A stretch of 42,140 nucleotides of DNA from an uncultured Limosilactobacillus sp. (GCF_934202235.1 NZ_CAKPXS010000009.1:1-42140); one strand, 5' to 3'. Positions 6,882-15,813 are shown, numbered from the stretch's first letter. Program-made: numbers and translations. The notes: generated from the sequence alone by a model not told the origin.

Positions 6882-8472
6882 TACTATCGTTCTCCTTATT
6901 TTCTTTATTAATCATTGCTGCCAGGCGCTCGCCACCCGGTAACGCAGTTAATTCTTCCTCAGTCAGCAGGCGCCAGTGAAGCACTAGCCAGCCGGCGCTG
7001 ACCATCCCCACGCTGATGGCAACCAGTAAAACGAGGGCCGCATGAAGGCGGCCAGCGCCAAGCCACCAGCTCATCAACGATGCACTACCACCAGCCAGCA
7101 CCGCCATAATGGCTGTAATTGTTAGTAATTTACTAACGAATCTGCCGTCATGGTCTCCCTGGTGCAGCACTGGTGGCAAGGCCCGCCAAACGATCATCAC
7201 GGTCACTAGCAGGCTAATCACCGTTCCCCAGGCGGCGCCATCAATCCCCCAGTTCCTGGTCAGCGGGTAGTTAAGGCTACACTTTACTACTAAGCCGGCA
7301 ACCAACCCACCCGTCATGGCCTTCAGACTATGAATGCTCTGAAGAACCGCGCAGAAGGCAGACACTAACGCTGCCAGCGGAATTGCCAGCATTAACACCG
7401 TGAGCGCCCCACTCCCCCTGCTGTTTTTGAACAAAAAGGTATTAATGAACGGCATCAAGATCATCATCCCAAAGGCGGCCATGGTGGCCAGCATTATACA
7501 GACATGGAAGAGGACGCGGTAGGTATGGGCAAAGGTCTGACGGTCACCTTCGTGCCACTTTTCTGCAAGGGATGGCAATAAAGCGGCTGACAAAGAAGTA
7601 GCGATCACCAACCCCAATTGGAGGAGGGGCTGACCCCGATCAAAGACACCCTTGCTGGCGTGGGCGGCGATTTCACTCAACCCGCCGGCTACCAATGCCC
7701 GCTTAACAGTAAACGAGTCCACTAACTGCAAGATCACCGTAACTGACGCTAGCCAACATAATAAAACGCCTTCTGTCAGCAGCCGTTTAGTCAGTTGCGT
7801 CCCTGTTAACGGTGCAGGGTGACGTTGCTGGTTTTTCCACAGCAAACGGTTGGTCACGAGTAAAATCAGCAACGCCACTATCCCGGCCACCAGTGCACTG
7901 ACCATCGCCCAGCTGGCCATCCGGTAGCTGTTCCAGTGATGGGTAGTTGCAAGCATCGCTACGCCAATAATCCAGGTCACCCGAACTACTTGTTCCCCCA
8001 CCTGGGAAATCGCCGTCGGGTACATGTTCAACATTCCCTGCTGAACACCGCGTCCCACCGCCAGCCAGGGCATTAACAAGAAGATGGGGGCCAGGCCGAT
8101 GATCACCGACTTCAAGTGGGTGTCACCCATGACTCTCGCCAAAAAATGACTGCCAACTGTTAAGACAGCAAAGATCACGAGCCCCGCTACCCCGAGCAGT
8201 CGCCGGCACAAGCGTGCCACCGCCAATTGTTCCTGGCGATCGTCTTGTTCAGCCACCAGCCGCGAGATAAACACCGGCAAGCCGGTAAGCGCTAACGTTA
8301 CTTCAATTCCATAAAAAGGATAAATCTGCTGGTAAGCGTAATAACCAGTATCACCGACCAGGTTTTGAAACGGCACGCGATAAACTGCACCGAGGATCTT
8401 GGCTAGTAACCCGGCAACAGACAGGACCAGCGTCCCATTAATGATCTGGTGCAGGTGTTGGTTTGTTTTCAT
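6868..8472 (-). CDS. Polysaccharide/lipid flippase of the SpoVB-MurJ (MOP) type
   Basis: This 534-residue integral membrane protein has about 14 hydrophobic segments. The N-terminal region GTLVLSVAGLLAKILGAVYR is typical of the SpoVB/YabM branch of the MOP exporter family. Family members flip lipid-linked cell-wall or polysaccharide precursors across the membrane. Whether this one moves lipid II (a MurJ/YtgP role) or another lipid-linked sugar cannot be told from the sequence. The ATG at 8472 follows AAGGAGAAGGT and overlaps the mfd end by 35 bases. Its place after mfd is the same as that of yabM in Bacillus. Confidence 0.85.
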   Translation of the reverse strand: MKTNQHLHQIINGTLVLSVAGLLAKILGAVYRVPFQNLVGDTGYYAYQQIYPFYGIEVTLALTGLPVFISRLVAEQDDRQEQLAVARLCRRLLGVAGLVIFAVLTVGSHFLARVMGDTHLKSVIIGLAPIFLLMPWLAVGRGVQQGMLNMYPTAISQVGEQVVRVTWIIGVAMLATTHHWNSYRMASWAMVSALVAGIVALLILLVTNRLLWKNQQRHPAPLTGTQLTKRLLTEGVLLCWLASVTVILQLVDSFTVKRALVAGGLSEIAAHASKGVFDRGQPLLQLGLVIATSLSAALLPSLAEKWHEGDRQTFAHTYRVLFHVCIMLATMAAFGMMILMPFINTFLFKNSRGSGALTVLMLAIPLAALVSAFCAVLQSIHSLKAMTGGLVAGLVVKCSLNYPLTRNWGIDGAAWGTVISLLVTVMIVWRALPPVLHQGDHDGRFVSKLLTITAIMAVLAGGSASLMSWWLGAGRLHAALVLLVAISVGMVSAGWLVLHWRLLTEEELTALPGGERLAAMINKENKENDSNETR

Positions 8473-11400
8473 TACCTTCTCCTTGCATGAGCGTTGCTAA
8501 ACCGCTAACTAACAGTTGGAGCTGGTCTAGCCAATCGGCTTCCTTCATCCATGGTTGGATAACCAGCCGCAAACTCAAGCGGCCGTCGTCATCCTGGTCA
8601 AGGGTGGCCTTGAACTTAGTCTTTGCTAACTGTGACAAGACTTGCTTACCGGTTAAGGTGCGACTAGCTTCTTGCGAGAACCGCAACGTTAGCTGGTCGC
8701 GGCGACGCGTAATCTTATCTAACATCGCTAAGTCGGCGTGCATCTTCAGCTTACCAATCTTCAACAAGTTGTCTACCGCTGGTCCATAATCGCCAAAGCG
8801 GTCGATCAAATCACCCTGCAAATTAAGCAGGTCCTCGTCGCTATGGGCCTTACGAATATCTTTATACAGCTCAATCTTTTGCCGCTGGTCACTAACGTAA
8901 TCGTCTGGCAGGTATGCTTCAACGCCCAGCTCGACTTCAGTATTCGTCTTTTCTGCGCGTTTTTCACCCCGCTTTTTGGCAACAGCATCAGCCAACATTT
9001 CGGAGTAAAGGTCGTAACCGACAGAATCGATGAAGCCGTGTTGTTGCTTTCCCAGCAAGTTACCAGCGCCACGGATTGAGAGGTCACGCATCGCAATCTT
9101 AAAGCCACTGCCTAACTCGGTAAAATCACGGATGGCCGCCAACCGCTTCTCGCCTTGTTCCGTCAGCACCTTATTGGGCTGGTACATAAAGTAGGCATAG
9201 GCGACCCGGTTGCTCCGGCCGATTCGTCCCCGAATCTGGTAGAGTTGGGACAACCCGAGCCGGTCGGCATTCTCCACGAAGAGCGTATTGACGTTGGGAA
9301 TATCGACCCCGGTTTCGATGATTGACGTTGTCACCAGGACATCTGATTCACCACGGACAAAGTCATAAAGTACACTTTCCAGCTGGTTTTCTGTCATTTG
9401 GCCGTGAATATAGGCAATCCGGGCTTCGGGAACCAGCTGTTGCAAGTTGGCCACCACCTTTTCGATGTCGCTCACCCGGTTATGCAGGTAATAAACCTGC
9501 CCCCCACGCTGGATTTCCCGTATGATCCCGTCACGAATAGCGCCCGCATTTTGTTCCATGACGTAAGTTTGAATCGGGTAGCGACCAGCTGGCGGTGTCT
9601 CCAAAACAGAGAGGTCCCGAACACCTAGTAATGACATATGGAGAGTCCGCGGAATTGGCGTTGCGGTTAGCGTCAGGACATCCACGTTGGCCTTGAGCTG
9701 CTTGAGCCGTTCCTTATGCTTAACGCCGAAACGTTGTTCTTCGTCAACGATCAACAAGCCCAGGTCGTGAAAATTAATATCCTTGCTAAGCAAACGATGC
9801 GTCCCGATCACGATATCAATCTTCCCGTCAGCAATATCGCGCTCGATCATCTTGGTCTCCTGCCGGGTCTTAAAACGCGATAACATTTCAATTTTGACCG
9901 GGAAACCGGCAAACCGTGCCGAAAACGTGTCATAGTGTTGCTGAGCGAGGACTGTCGTCGGCACCAGCATGGCCACTTGTTTGCCACCAGTAACCGCCTT
10001 AAAAGCCGCCCGCATCGCTACTTCGGTTTTCCCGTAACCAACATCGCCGACCAGTAGCCTGTCCATCGGCTTAGTTGTTTCCATGTCTTCTTTGATTTCC
10101 TTAATACTGCGGTTTTGGTCGGGCGTCTCAGTGTAAGGAAAGTCCTGGTCAAACCGTTCTTGAAGGTAATCATCCTTGGGAAAGGCATACCCCTTCTCCA
10201 GCCGGCGTTTCGCGTATAAGTCCACTAATTCATCAGCGATGTTTTCAATCTTGGCCGCCACGCGCCGCTTTGTCTTGGCCCATTCACTGCCACCCAGTTT
10301 GTTAAGCCGGGGATGACGGTCTTCACTGCCGCCAACGTACTTTTGGACCAGGTGCAACTGAGTCACCGGAACAAAGACCTGGTCGTGGTTGCGGTAGTCA
10401 ATCACAATGTAGTCCTGGTGAACCCCATCCACTTCCAGGGTCTTAATCCCCGCAAAGAGGCCAATTCCGTGATTAACATGAACAACGTAGTCGCCCGGCT
10501 TGAGGTCAGTGTAAGACTTAATCCGTTCAGCATTAGCGAGCTGCTGGCGCCGGGGGTGGCGTTTCTTAACCTGCTTGAACATTTCCCCTTCAGTGATGAC
10601 CACCAGGTTAGCGGCTGGCATTTCAAAGCCGTTAGCCATGCTGGCGTCGACTAATTGGGTGTGGTGTTCTTGCAGCTGGTCTTGCGCCGCTTCGACAATC
10701 GGAATATGGAAATCATCCAGGGTGCGGGCAACTTGCTTGCGTCGCTCAGGACTGTTGGCCATCAAGACGACCGTCTGGCCCTGCTCATGCCACCGGTTCA
10801 GTTCGGCCTTTAATAGTGGCATTTGACCCAAAAACCGCTGCATCGTCCGGGAAGTCAGTTCAGTGAGCTGGTCGAGCCTGGCACCACCCATCCCCTTCTT
10901 TAAAAGGGCCAAAAAGACTAGTGACTGGGTTGGCTGCTTAATCAGTGCCGCCACGTCATTACCCAGAGGTTCCTTATCAACCCGCTGGTGGGCCTTGACC
11001 TGGCTATTGAGCCACCGTTCTTCACTCTCCGCCAACCGCTTAAGCCTTTCCTTGATCCGGTCCCAGTCGGCAACGTAAATAATGCCCTGCTTGTCCAGGT
11101 AGTCAACCAGACTGTGGTGCTCTTGGTAGACCAGGTTGGTGTAAGCGAGCAGTTCCGTCGGTACCTGCTGTTTTTTCAGTTCACTTAACAACTGGTTATA
11201 CTTCCCGGCAATGGCGTCGCGCTGCTGGTCATTCTTGGTATCAATGGCCGCTAGTAACTGGTCACGGTCCACTCCCAGCTGTTTGATGATTGCTGGCAAG
11301 CGGTCGGGCAAAACCAGAAAGTCAGTAGCTGGCAGGATGGTAATCTCTTCCAGGTTACTGATACTGCGTTGCGAGCTGGCATCAAAATACCGCAGTGAAT

Positions 11401-11998
11401 CCACCTCGGTGTCGAAGAGGTCAATTCTGACTGGGTTGTCGGTGTTCAGCGCGTAAATATCAATAATTGAACCACGAATGGCAAAGTCCCCAGGCCGCAA
11501 CACCATCTTTTGCCGGGTGTAACCCATTGCTAAGAGCTGGGCGCTGATTTTTTGTGGGTCCACTTCACCGCCTGCTTTGATGGTGAGAGTTCCCTGACTA
11601 AAAGCGGCCGGGTCCACCAGGTTCCGCCGCATCCCGGCGGCAGTCGTAATGACGATTGCGTGTTCATCATAAAGGAGGGCGTTCAGTGCCAGCACCCGCT
11701 GAGCCCGGTAGTTCGGCGAACTGGTGGCGATTTCCGTGGGCAGGTCTTCTTCCACTGGAAACTGGTAAACCCGTTCTTCAGGCAACAAGTTGGTAAGGTC
11801 CACCGCCAAGTCTTCCATATGAAACAGACTGTCAACGACCACTAACTGGCAGTGCCGGTGGCGGCCAAACAACGCTGCTAACAGTAAGGTCATCCCAGAC
11901 CCGGCCACCCCTGTCACTAACTGCCGCTTTCCCGGCTTAATGGCTGCATCAATTTGCTGAAACTCACTGCTCTTGCCTAATAATTCCGTGAGATCCAT
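8438..11998 (-). CDS. mfd: Transcription-repair coupling factor Mfd
   Basis: At 1186 residues this is full-length Mfd, the DNA translocase that removes stalled RNA polymerase and recruits UvrA to template-strand damage. The UvrB-like N-terminal part is followed by the RNA polymerase interaction domain (LKPGDYVVHVNHGIGLFAG), then the translocase with Walker A GDVGYGKTE near residue 653 and the DEEQ box near 753. The TRCF regulatory domain lies at the C-terminus. The start has AAGGAGG at good spacing, 24 bases after pth. The pth-mfd pairing is standard in Firmicutes. Confidence 0.97.
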   Translation of the reverse strand: MDLTELLGKSSEFQQIDAAIKPGKRQLVTGVAGSGMTLLLAALFGRHRHCQLVVVDSLFHMEDLAVDLTNLLPEERVYQFPVEEDLPTEIATSSPNYRAQRVLALNALLYDEHAIVITTAAGMRRNLVDPAAFSQGTLTIKAGGEVDPQKISAQLLAMGYTRQKMVLRPGDFAIRGSIIDIYALNTDNPVRIDLFDTEVDSLRYFDASSQRSISNLEEITILPATDFLVLPDRLPAIIKQLGVDRDQLLAAIDTKNDQQRDAIAGKYNQLLSELKKQQVPTELLAYTNLVYQEHHSLVDYLDKQGIIYVADWDRIKERLKRLAESEERWLNSQVKAHQRVDKEPLGNDVAALIKQPTQSLVFLALLKKGMGGARLDQLTELTSRTMQRFLGQMPLLKAELNRWHEQGQTVVLMANSPERRKQVARTLDDFHIPIVEAAQDQLQEHHTQLVDASMANGFEMPAANLVVITEGEMFKQVKKRHPRRQQLANAERIKSYTDLKPGDYVVHVNHGIGLFAGIKTLEVDGVHQDYIVIDYRNHDQVFVPVTQLHLVQKYVGGSEDRHPRLNKLGGSEWAKTKRRVAAKIENIADELVDLYAKRRLEKGYAFPKDDYLQERFDQDFPYTETPDQNRSIKEIKEDMETTKPMDRLLVGDVGYGKTEVAMRAAFKAVTGGKQVAMLVPTTVLAQQHYDTFSARFAGFPVKIEMLSRFKTRQETKMIERDIADGKIDIVIGTHRLLSKDINFHDLGLLIVDEEQRFGVKHKERLKQLKANVDVLTLTATPIPRTLHMSLLGVRDLSVLETPPAGRYPIQTYVMEQNAGAIRDGIIREIQRGGQVYYLHNRVSDIEKVVANLQQLVPEARIAYIHGQMTENQLESVLYDFVRGESDVLVTTSIIETGVDIPNVNTLFVENADRLGLSQLYQIRGRIGRSNRVAYAYFMYQPNKVLTEQGEKRLAAIRDFTELGSGFKIAMRDLSIRGAGNLLGKQQHGFIDSVGYDLYSEMLADAVAKKRGEKRAEKTNTEVELGVEAYLPDDYVSDQRQKIELYKDIRKAHSDEDLLNLQGDLIDRFGDYGPAVDNLLKIGKLKMHADLAMLDKITRRRDQLTLRFSQEASRTLTGKQVLSQLAKTKFKATLDQDDDGRLSLRLVIQPWMKEADWLDQLQLLVSGLATLMQGEGNENKPTPAPDH

Positions 11999-12022
11999 GA
12001 CGCCCTCCTTTCACTGCTACGC

Positions 12023-12583
12023 TTAATTAAAGTTATTCATCAACTCGGCAAAATCATCCCCGCGAATCCAGTCCAATAAAGCATGCTCGGCACGGGCAAT
12101 GGTCATCGCCATCTTTGCTTGTTCTTCCTTGCTAAAACGGCCGAGAACGTGAGAAACAACCGTCCCGTGTTGCGGATGGTCAATTCCCAACTTAATCCGG
12201 TTAAAGTTCTTGGTTCCAAGCGCACTAATAATGCTCTTCAAACCGTTGTGACCACCAGAAGCACCATGCGTCTTGAGTCGCAACTTGCCCACTGGCATAT
12301 CGAGGTCATCGTTAACAATCACCAGGTCCTTCAGGTCTAAGTTGAAATAGTCCACCAGCGGTTTCACCGCCCGGCCCGAATCGTTCATATAGGTCGTGGG
12401 CTTCACCAGCATCACTTTTTCACCATCAATGAAGCTGGTCACTGACACCGACTCAGTTTTATCGTGGGTAAAGGCTCCCATGTGGTAGTCACGAGCTAGT
12501 TGTTCAACCACCATAAAGCCCGTGTTATGACGGGTACCGTCATAACGACTGCCAATATTACCCAGTCCAACAATCATTTTCAT
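12023..12583 (-). CDS. pth: Peptidyl-tRNA hydrolase
   Basis: This 186-residue enzyme releases peptides from prematurely dropped peptidyl-tRNA. The family N-terminus MIVGLGNIG and the catalytic His19-Asn20 of HNTGF are clear, as are the NDDLD and GASGGHNGLKSI motifs. It heads the pth-mfd-flippase-rqcP transcript. In several lactobacilli the L-lactate dehydrogenase gene sits immediately upstream; here a divergent CBS-domain gene takes that place. The leader has a promoter and then a GC-rich hairpin plus T-run before the ribosome site. Confidence 0.96.
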   Translation of the reverse strand: MKMIVGLGNIGSRYDGTRHNTGFMVVEQLARDYHMGAFTHDKTESVSVTSFIDGEKVMLVKPTTYMNDSGRAVKPLVDYFNLDLKDLVIVNDDLDMPVGKLRLKTHGASGGHNGLKSIISALGTKNFNRIKLGIDHPQHGTVVSHVLGRFSKEEQAKMAMTIARAEHALLDWIRGDDFAELMNNFN

Positions 12584-12611
12584 CTTACTTACTCTCCTTT
12601 ATCAGTAAACG

Positions 12612-12645
12612 CAAAAAGGCCGCACGGGGCACGACCCCCGTCCAG
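12612..12645 (-). promoter_or_regulatory. Terminator-like hairpin in the pth leader
   Basis: Inside the pth 5' leader the minus strand can form ACGGGG / CCCCGT with a 6-base loop, then GCGGCC and TTTTT. It lies between the mapped TATAAT promoter and the pth ribosome site. It could act as an attenuator, or be the relic terminator of a lost upstream gene. The T-run starts six bases after the core stem unless a bulged GG/CC extension forms. Confidence 0.5.
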
Positions 12646-12657
12646 CTAGTCAGACTC

Positions 12658-12685
12658 ATTATACCTTAACGTTAACAAAAACCAA
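12658..12685 (-). promoter_or_regulatory. pth operon promoter
   Basis: On the minus strand, TTGGTT (12685-12680) and a perfect TATAAT (12663-12658) are 16 bases apart. The start point would be near 12651, giving a leader of about 68 bases. Confidence 0.65.
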
Positions 12686-12730
12686 AGATATTGCCACCGA
12701 AAAGGCTTTCGCACTTTTTCTCATCTAATT

Positions 12731-12759
12731 CTCACAAACTTATTAAAATATGATATGAT
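12731..12759 (+). promoter_or_regulatory. Promoter of the CBS-domain gene
   Basis: CTCACA (12731-12736) and TATGAT (12754-12759) are 17 bases apart, about 55 bases before the CBS-domain gene. The -35 is weak, and a second TATGAT overlaps at 12749. Confidence 0.45.
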
Positions 12760-12814
12760 GGAGTGGCAAAAAATGATGTTAAACCTGCGCAATCTCTTAT
12801 ACGGGGCGAAATAA

Positions 12815-13468
12815 ATGATTTTTGATTCACTCATTAAGCCAAAAGAAGAACTCACAACTTTGCCAGAAACGGCAACAATTAACGACGCTCTCCAGATCCT
12901 GGAAGAAACAGGCTACCGTTGTGTACCAATCCTCGACCCTAGTGGGACCATCTTCCGTGGCAACATTTATAAACTTCACATTTACCGCCACAAGTCACGG
13001 CACGGCAACATGAATCTCCCGGTAACGGTACTACTCAAGAACGCTACCAAGTTCATCTCCATCAACGACGCCTTTTTTAAGGTCTTTTTCACCCTCAAAG
13101 ACTTGCCGTACATCGCCGTCCTGGACGGTAATAACCACTTTTATGGAATTCTTACCCACACCCGCTTATTGCGGATGCTCGCGAAGGGGTGGAACGTCAA
13201 AACAGGTTCCTACGTCCTGACCGTGACCAGCGAACGTGACGAACGTGGTAACCTAGTCGAGGCGGCCAAGGAAATCAGTCATTTCTGTTCCATTAGCAAC
13301 GTCATCTCGCTAGATATCCCCTCACCAGACCGGTCACCGAAAGTCATCTTGTTTACCCTGGAAGCTGGTGTCACCGCTAAAACGGTGGAACGAATTAAAA
13401 AACGGCTCCACCGTCATGGCTTCACCGTTGCTAAAGTGGAGGACCTGCACCCGACGAACTTTAATTAG
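12815..13468 (+). CDS. cbpA: CBS-pair plus ACT-like domain protein (CbpA-like)
   Basis: This 217-residue cytosolic protein has two CBS motifs (about residues 5-60 and 70-130) and a C-terminal ACT-like segment (about 135-210). The layout resembles Listeria CbpA, a c-di-AMP-binding protein, and more distantly Bacillus DarB (YkuL). CBS pairs bind adenosine nucleotides and control a partner. Binding of c-di-AMP is inferred from family resemblance only. The ribosome site is weak (GGGGCG). The 3' end overlaps the convergent uracil-DNA glycosylase gene by 8 bases, and its apparent terminator lies inside that gene. Confidence 0.75.
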   Translation: MIFDSLIKPKEELTTLPETATINDALQILEETGYRCVPILDPSGTIFRGNIYKLHIYRHKSRHGNMNLPVTVLLKNATKFISINDAFFKVFFTLKDLPYIAVLDGNNHFYGILTHTRLLRMLAKGWNVKTGSYVLTVTSERDERGNLVEAAKEISHFCSISNVISLDIPSPDRSPKVILFTLEAGVTAKTVERIKKRLHRHGFTVAKVEDLHPTNFN

Positions 13469-14120
13469 TCCCCGCCAGTTGCTGTAACCACTGACCAAAT
13501 CGTTGCCAATCGCTTCGGACAACCGGCTCTAACCGGCGCGCATACAGGTAGGCAGCAGGATGATACATCGGAAGCACCCAGTATTGCTGGGTGCTTTTTT
13601 GGTACCCTTGCTGATCCGCGGTCGTTTCCAGAATCGCGCTGCGCAGGATTTGCCCGTGGAACTGACCAACCGTGTAATGCGAACCCAACAACCGCTGGAG
13701 ACTAGTATTGCCAAGGGCAACAATCACCCGCGGTGCAACGTGCTGAATTTCCCAGTCAAAGAGCGGGGCGTAAGCTAAGACCTCTTTCTTGGTCGGGGTC
13801 CGGTTAGGGTGCTTCATGATGAGTTGACCAGTCCGCTTCTCCTGCACTTCTCGGCTGGCAAAGGGCCGACTGCGAACAACACTCGTAATATAGACCTCAT
13901 CCCGGCTGAGTCCCGCTAACTTCATCATTTTCGTTAGTTCCTGGCCCGAACTACCGACAAACGGCCGGCCGTCTTTGACCTCCTGTCGTCCCGGCGCTTC
14001 CCCCACGAGGGCGATTAGCGGTCGCTGGGGACCGCTGCCGGGGACAAAACCTTCCAACTGGCGTCCAGCTACCCGTTGCTTGACTTGCGCCACAAGTGTG
14101 GGTGGGTACTTAATCAACAT
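13461..14120 (-). CDS. Uracil-DNA glycosylase superfamily protein, family 4-like, without cysteines
   Basis: This 219-residue protein carries family 4-type motifs: GEAPG with GRPFVGSSGQ after it (near residues 40-60) and MYHPAAYL near 185. Family members excise uracil from DNA. Classical family 4 enzymes hold a 4Fe-4S cluster with four cysteines, but this protein has no cysteine at all. The usual CRPPxNRxP segment reads SRPFASREV, with NRTP displaced about 20 residues downstream. It may be an iron-free branch. The ATG at 14120 has AGGAGGGG upstream. Its 3' coding region doubles as a terminator for the opposite strand. Confidence 0.8.
   Translation of the reverse strand: MLIKYPPTLVAQVKQRVAGRQLEGFVPGSGPQRPLIALVGEAPGRQEVKDGRPFVGSSGQELTKMMKLAGLSRDEVYITSVVRSRPFASREVQEKRTGQLIMKHPNRTPTKKEVLAYAPLFDWEIQHVAPRVIVALGNTSLQRLLGSHYTVGQFHGQILRSAILETTADQQGYQKSTQQYWVLPMYHPAAYLYARRLEPVVRSDWQRFGQWLQQLAGTN
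13573..13600 (+). terminator. Plus-strand terminator embedded in the glycosylase coding sequence
   Basis: The perfect 9-bp stem AGCACCCAG / CTGGGTGCT with loop TATTG is followed by TTTTTT on the plus strand. It lies about 105 bases after the CBS-domain gene, within the coding sequence of the convergent glycosylase gene. Confidence 0.8.
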
Positions 14121-14141
14121 TTGATCCCCTCCTGACAAAGA

Positions 14142-14170
14142 ATCATAACTTGATTGTGACACACCAGCAA
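14142..14170 (-). promoter_or_regulatory. Promoter of the uracil-DNA glycosylase gene
   Basis: On the minus strand, TTGCTG (14170-14165) and TATGAT (14147-14142) are 17 bases apart, just upstream of the AGGAGGGG ribosome site and after the alr terminator. Confidence 0.6.
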
Positions 14171-14194
14171 GAAGAAACCAACGATTCAGCTTCC

Positions 14195-14235
14195 TAAAAA
14201 CTCCCCACGTTGGCAAATAACGCCACCGTGAGGAG
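14195..14235 (-). terminator. Intrinsic terminator after alr
   Basis: On the minus strand CTCC-CACG-TGGC pairs with GCCA-CGTG-GGAG, with one G-U pair and one mismatch, followed by TTTTT. It separates alr from the glycosylase gene. Confidence 0.78.
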
Positions 14236-14243
14236 CTTGTTAA

Positions 14244-15365
14244 TTAATGATGATAGACTCGCTTCAGTCGTTCGCCCATCATTGTCATAATTTCGTAGTT
14301 AATCGTTCCGGCATAATCTGCGATGTCGTTAAGTGTGATCCGCTGATTGCCCGAATGCCCGATAAAAATCGCCCTGGTGCCAACAGGGACCTTCTTTGGC
14401 AACCGCACCATCAACTGGTCCATGCAGACGCGGCCAACAATCTCACACTCCTGACCAGCAATGAGCACGTGAAAGCCCTGCATTCGTCGGGGATAACCAT
14501 CCGCATAACCGACTGGCAAGGTACCAATCCATTCATTTTGCTGGGCAGTATAAGTCTTGCCATACCCAACGGAATCGCCAGCTTGCAGGAGCTTGACATA
14601 GGTGAGGTTGGCAGACATCTCCATCACCGGTTTTAGTTGAATTGTTGGTGCAATTGCCCGTCCCGCCGGGCTTTCACCATACATGCTAATGCCCATCCGC
14701 ACGGTGTTGCCAATAATAACATCGTGGTGCCACAGGCCGACGGACGAATTAGCCACGTGGCAGTAGCGTGGCCGGTGCTTAACGACCGTCATGAACTGTT
14801 GCCAGCGCCGAAACTGACGGCGGAAATACTTTTCATCGCTGCCATCGGCAGTGGCAAAGTGGGTGAAAATTCCTTCAAAGTCAAACTCCGGTCCCTGGAC
14901 CATGGCAAGTGCCTGACGAAACTCTTCACGAGTGGTAAAACCGATCCGCCCCATCCCAGTGTCCAACGCCAGGTGGACTTTCAGAGGTTTAGCAATGTGC
15001 TGCTGACGCGCCATCCGCCGGTATGCGTCCAGCCATTCGACCGACCCCACCGCCAAGGAGATTCCCTGGTTGGCAGCCAGCGCTGCATATTTGACCGGGG
15101 TAATTCCTAACACCAGGGTAGTCTGGTTAATCCCCGCTTCGCGAAGCGCTAACCCCTCATCTAAAATTGCCACACAAAAACCATCCACGCCGGCCTGGAC
15201 CGCTGCTTGAGCAACAGGAATTAATCCACAGCCGTACGCGTTTGCCTTAACAACCGCGAATACGTGACTCCCCGCAGCAAGGGCTGCCTTTTGTGAAGCG
15301 ATGTTGTCCTGAATTGCCGCCAAGTTGATTGTCAACTGCGCATCACGCATTCTGCCAACCGTCAT
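14244..15365 (-). CDS. alr: Alanine racemase
   Basis: This PLP enzyme interconverts L- and D-alanine, supplying D-Ala for peptidoglycan and teichoic acids. The PLP lysine is Lys40 in FAVVKANAYGCG, and the second catalytic base is the Tyr of SMYGESPAG. At 373 residues it has the normal family length. The ATG overlaps the acpS stop as ATGA, and GGAGGAG lies upstream, so acpS and alr are translationally coupled. The acpS-alr pair downstream of a cshA/murF group is a standard Firmicutes arrangement, interrupted here by a plus-strand reductase gene. Confidence 0.96.
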   Translation of the reverse strand: MTVGRMRDAQLTINLAAIQDNIASQKAALAAGSHVFAVVKANAYGCGLIPVAQAAVQAGVDGFCVAILDEGLALREAGINQTTLVLGITPVKYAALAANQGISLAVGSVEWLDAYRRMARQQHIAKPLKVHLALDTGMGRIGFTTREEFRQALAMVQGPEFDFEGIFTHFATADGSDEKYFRRQFRRWQQFMTVVKHRPRYCHVANSSVGLWHHDVIIGNTVRMGISMYGESPAGRAIAPTIQLKPVMEMSANLTYVKLLQAGDSVGYGKTYTAQQNEWIGTLPVGYADGYPRRMQGFHVLIAGQECEIVGRVCMDQLMVRLPKKVPVGTRAIFIGHSGNQRITLNDIADYAGTINYEIMTMMGERLKRVYHH

Positions 15366-15727
15366 TTGCCATTCTCCTCCTCTAAAATCACTGCCGTCAT
15401 TACAAAGCCCGCCGTATGGCTGACCGATACCTTAATGTGACCATTAAATGGCGACTTAGTAACGACCGGTGCTCCCTTGTTGTTGTCTAAAATCTCCACA
15501 TCATGAAAGCCCAATGACGCCCCAATGCCGGTTTGTAACGCCTTAGCAAATGATTCTTTGAGTGACCACCGGCCGCCAAGATATTCAATTGCTCGTTGAC
15601 CGTGAAATAACTCGTACTGCTTTTGTTCGCCGGCTGTTAAAACGCGGTCAACAAACTTACTTTGCCGTTCAGCTACCTGTCGAATCCGGTCCAACTCGGT
15701 CAGGTCAATCCCAAAACCTAGAATCAT
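15362..15727 (-). CDS. acpS: Holo-[acyl-carrier-protein] synthase
   Basis: This 121-residue enzyme transfers 4'-phosphopantetheine from CoA to acyl carrier protein, activating fatty-acid synthesis. The magnesium ligands Asp8 (GFGIDLTELDRI) and Glu58 (RWSLKESFAKAL) are present. The ATG at 15727 with an AGGGAG ribosome site gives the exact family N-terminus; the longer in-frame reading would run into the promoter. The stop overlaps the alr start. Confidence 0.94.
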   Translation of the reverse strand: MILGFGIDLTELDRIRQVAERQSKFVDRVLTAGEQKQYELFHGQRAIEYLGGRWSLKESFAKALQTGIGASLGFHDVEILDNNKGAPVVTKSPFNGHIKVSVSHTAGFVMTAVILEEENGK

Positions 15728-15761
15728 CTTTTCACTCCCTACCCTTTTTTCTGCAAACTTC

Positions 15762-15790
15762 AGTATAGTCAATCGCCTCGCCAATGACAA
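15762..15790 (-). promoter_or_regulatory. acpS-alr promoter
   Basis: On the minus strand, TTGTCA (15790-15785) and TATACT (15767-15762) are 17 bases apart, about 35 bases before acpS. Confidence 0.72.
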
Positions 15791-15813
15791 CTGTTGGTGC
15801 GGTAACTTAACCC

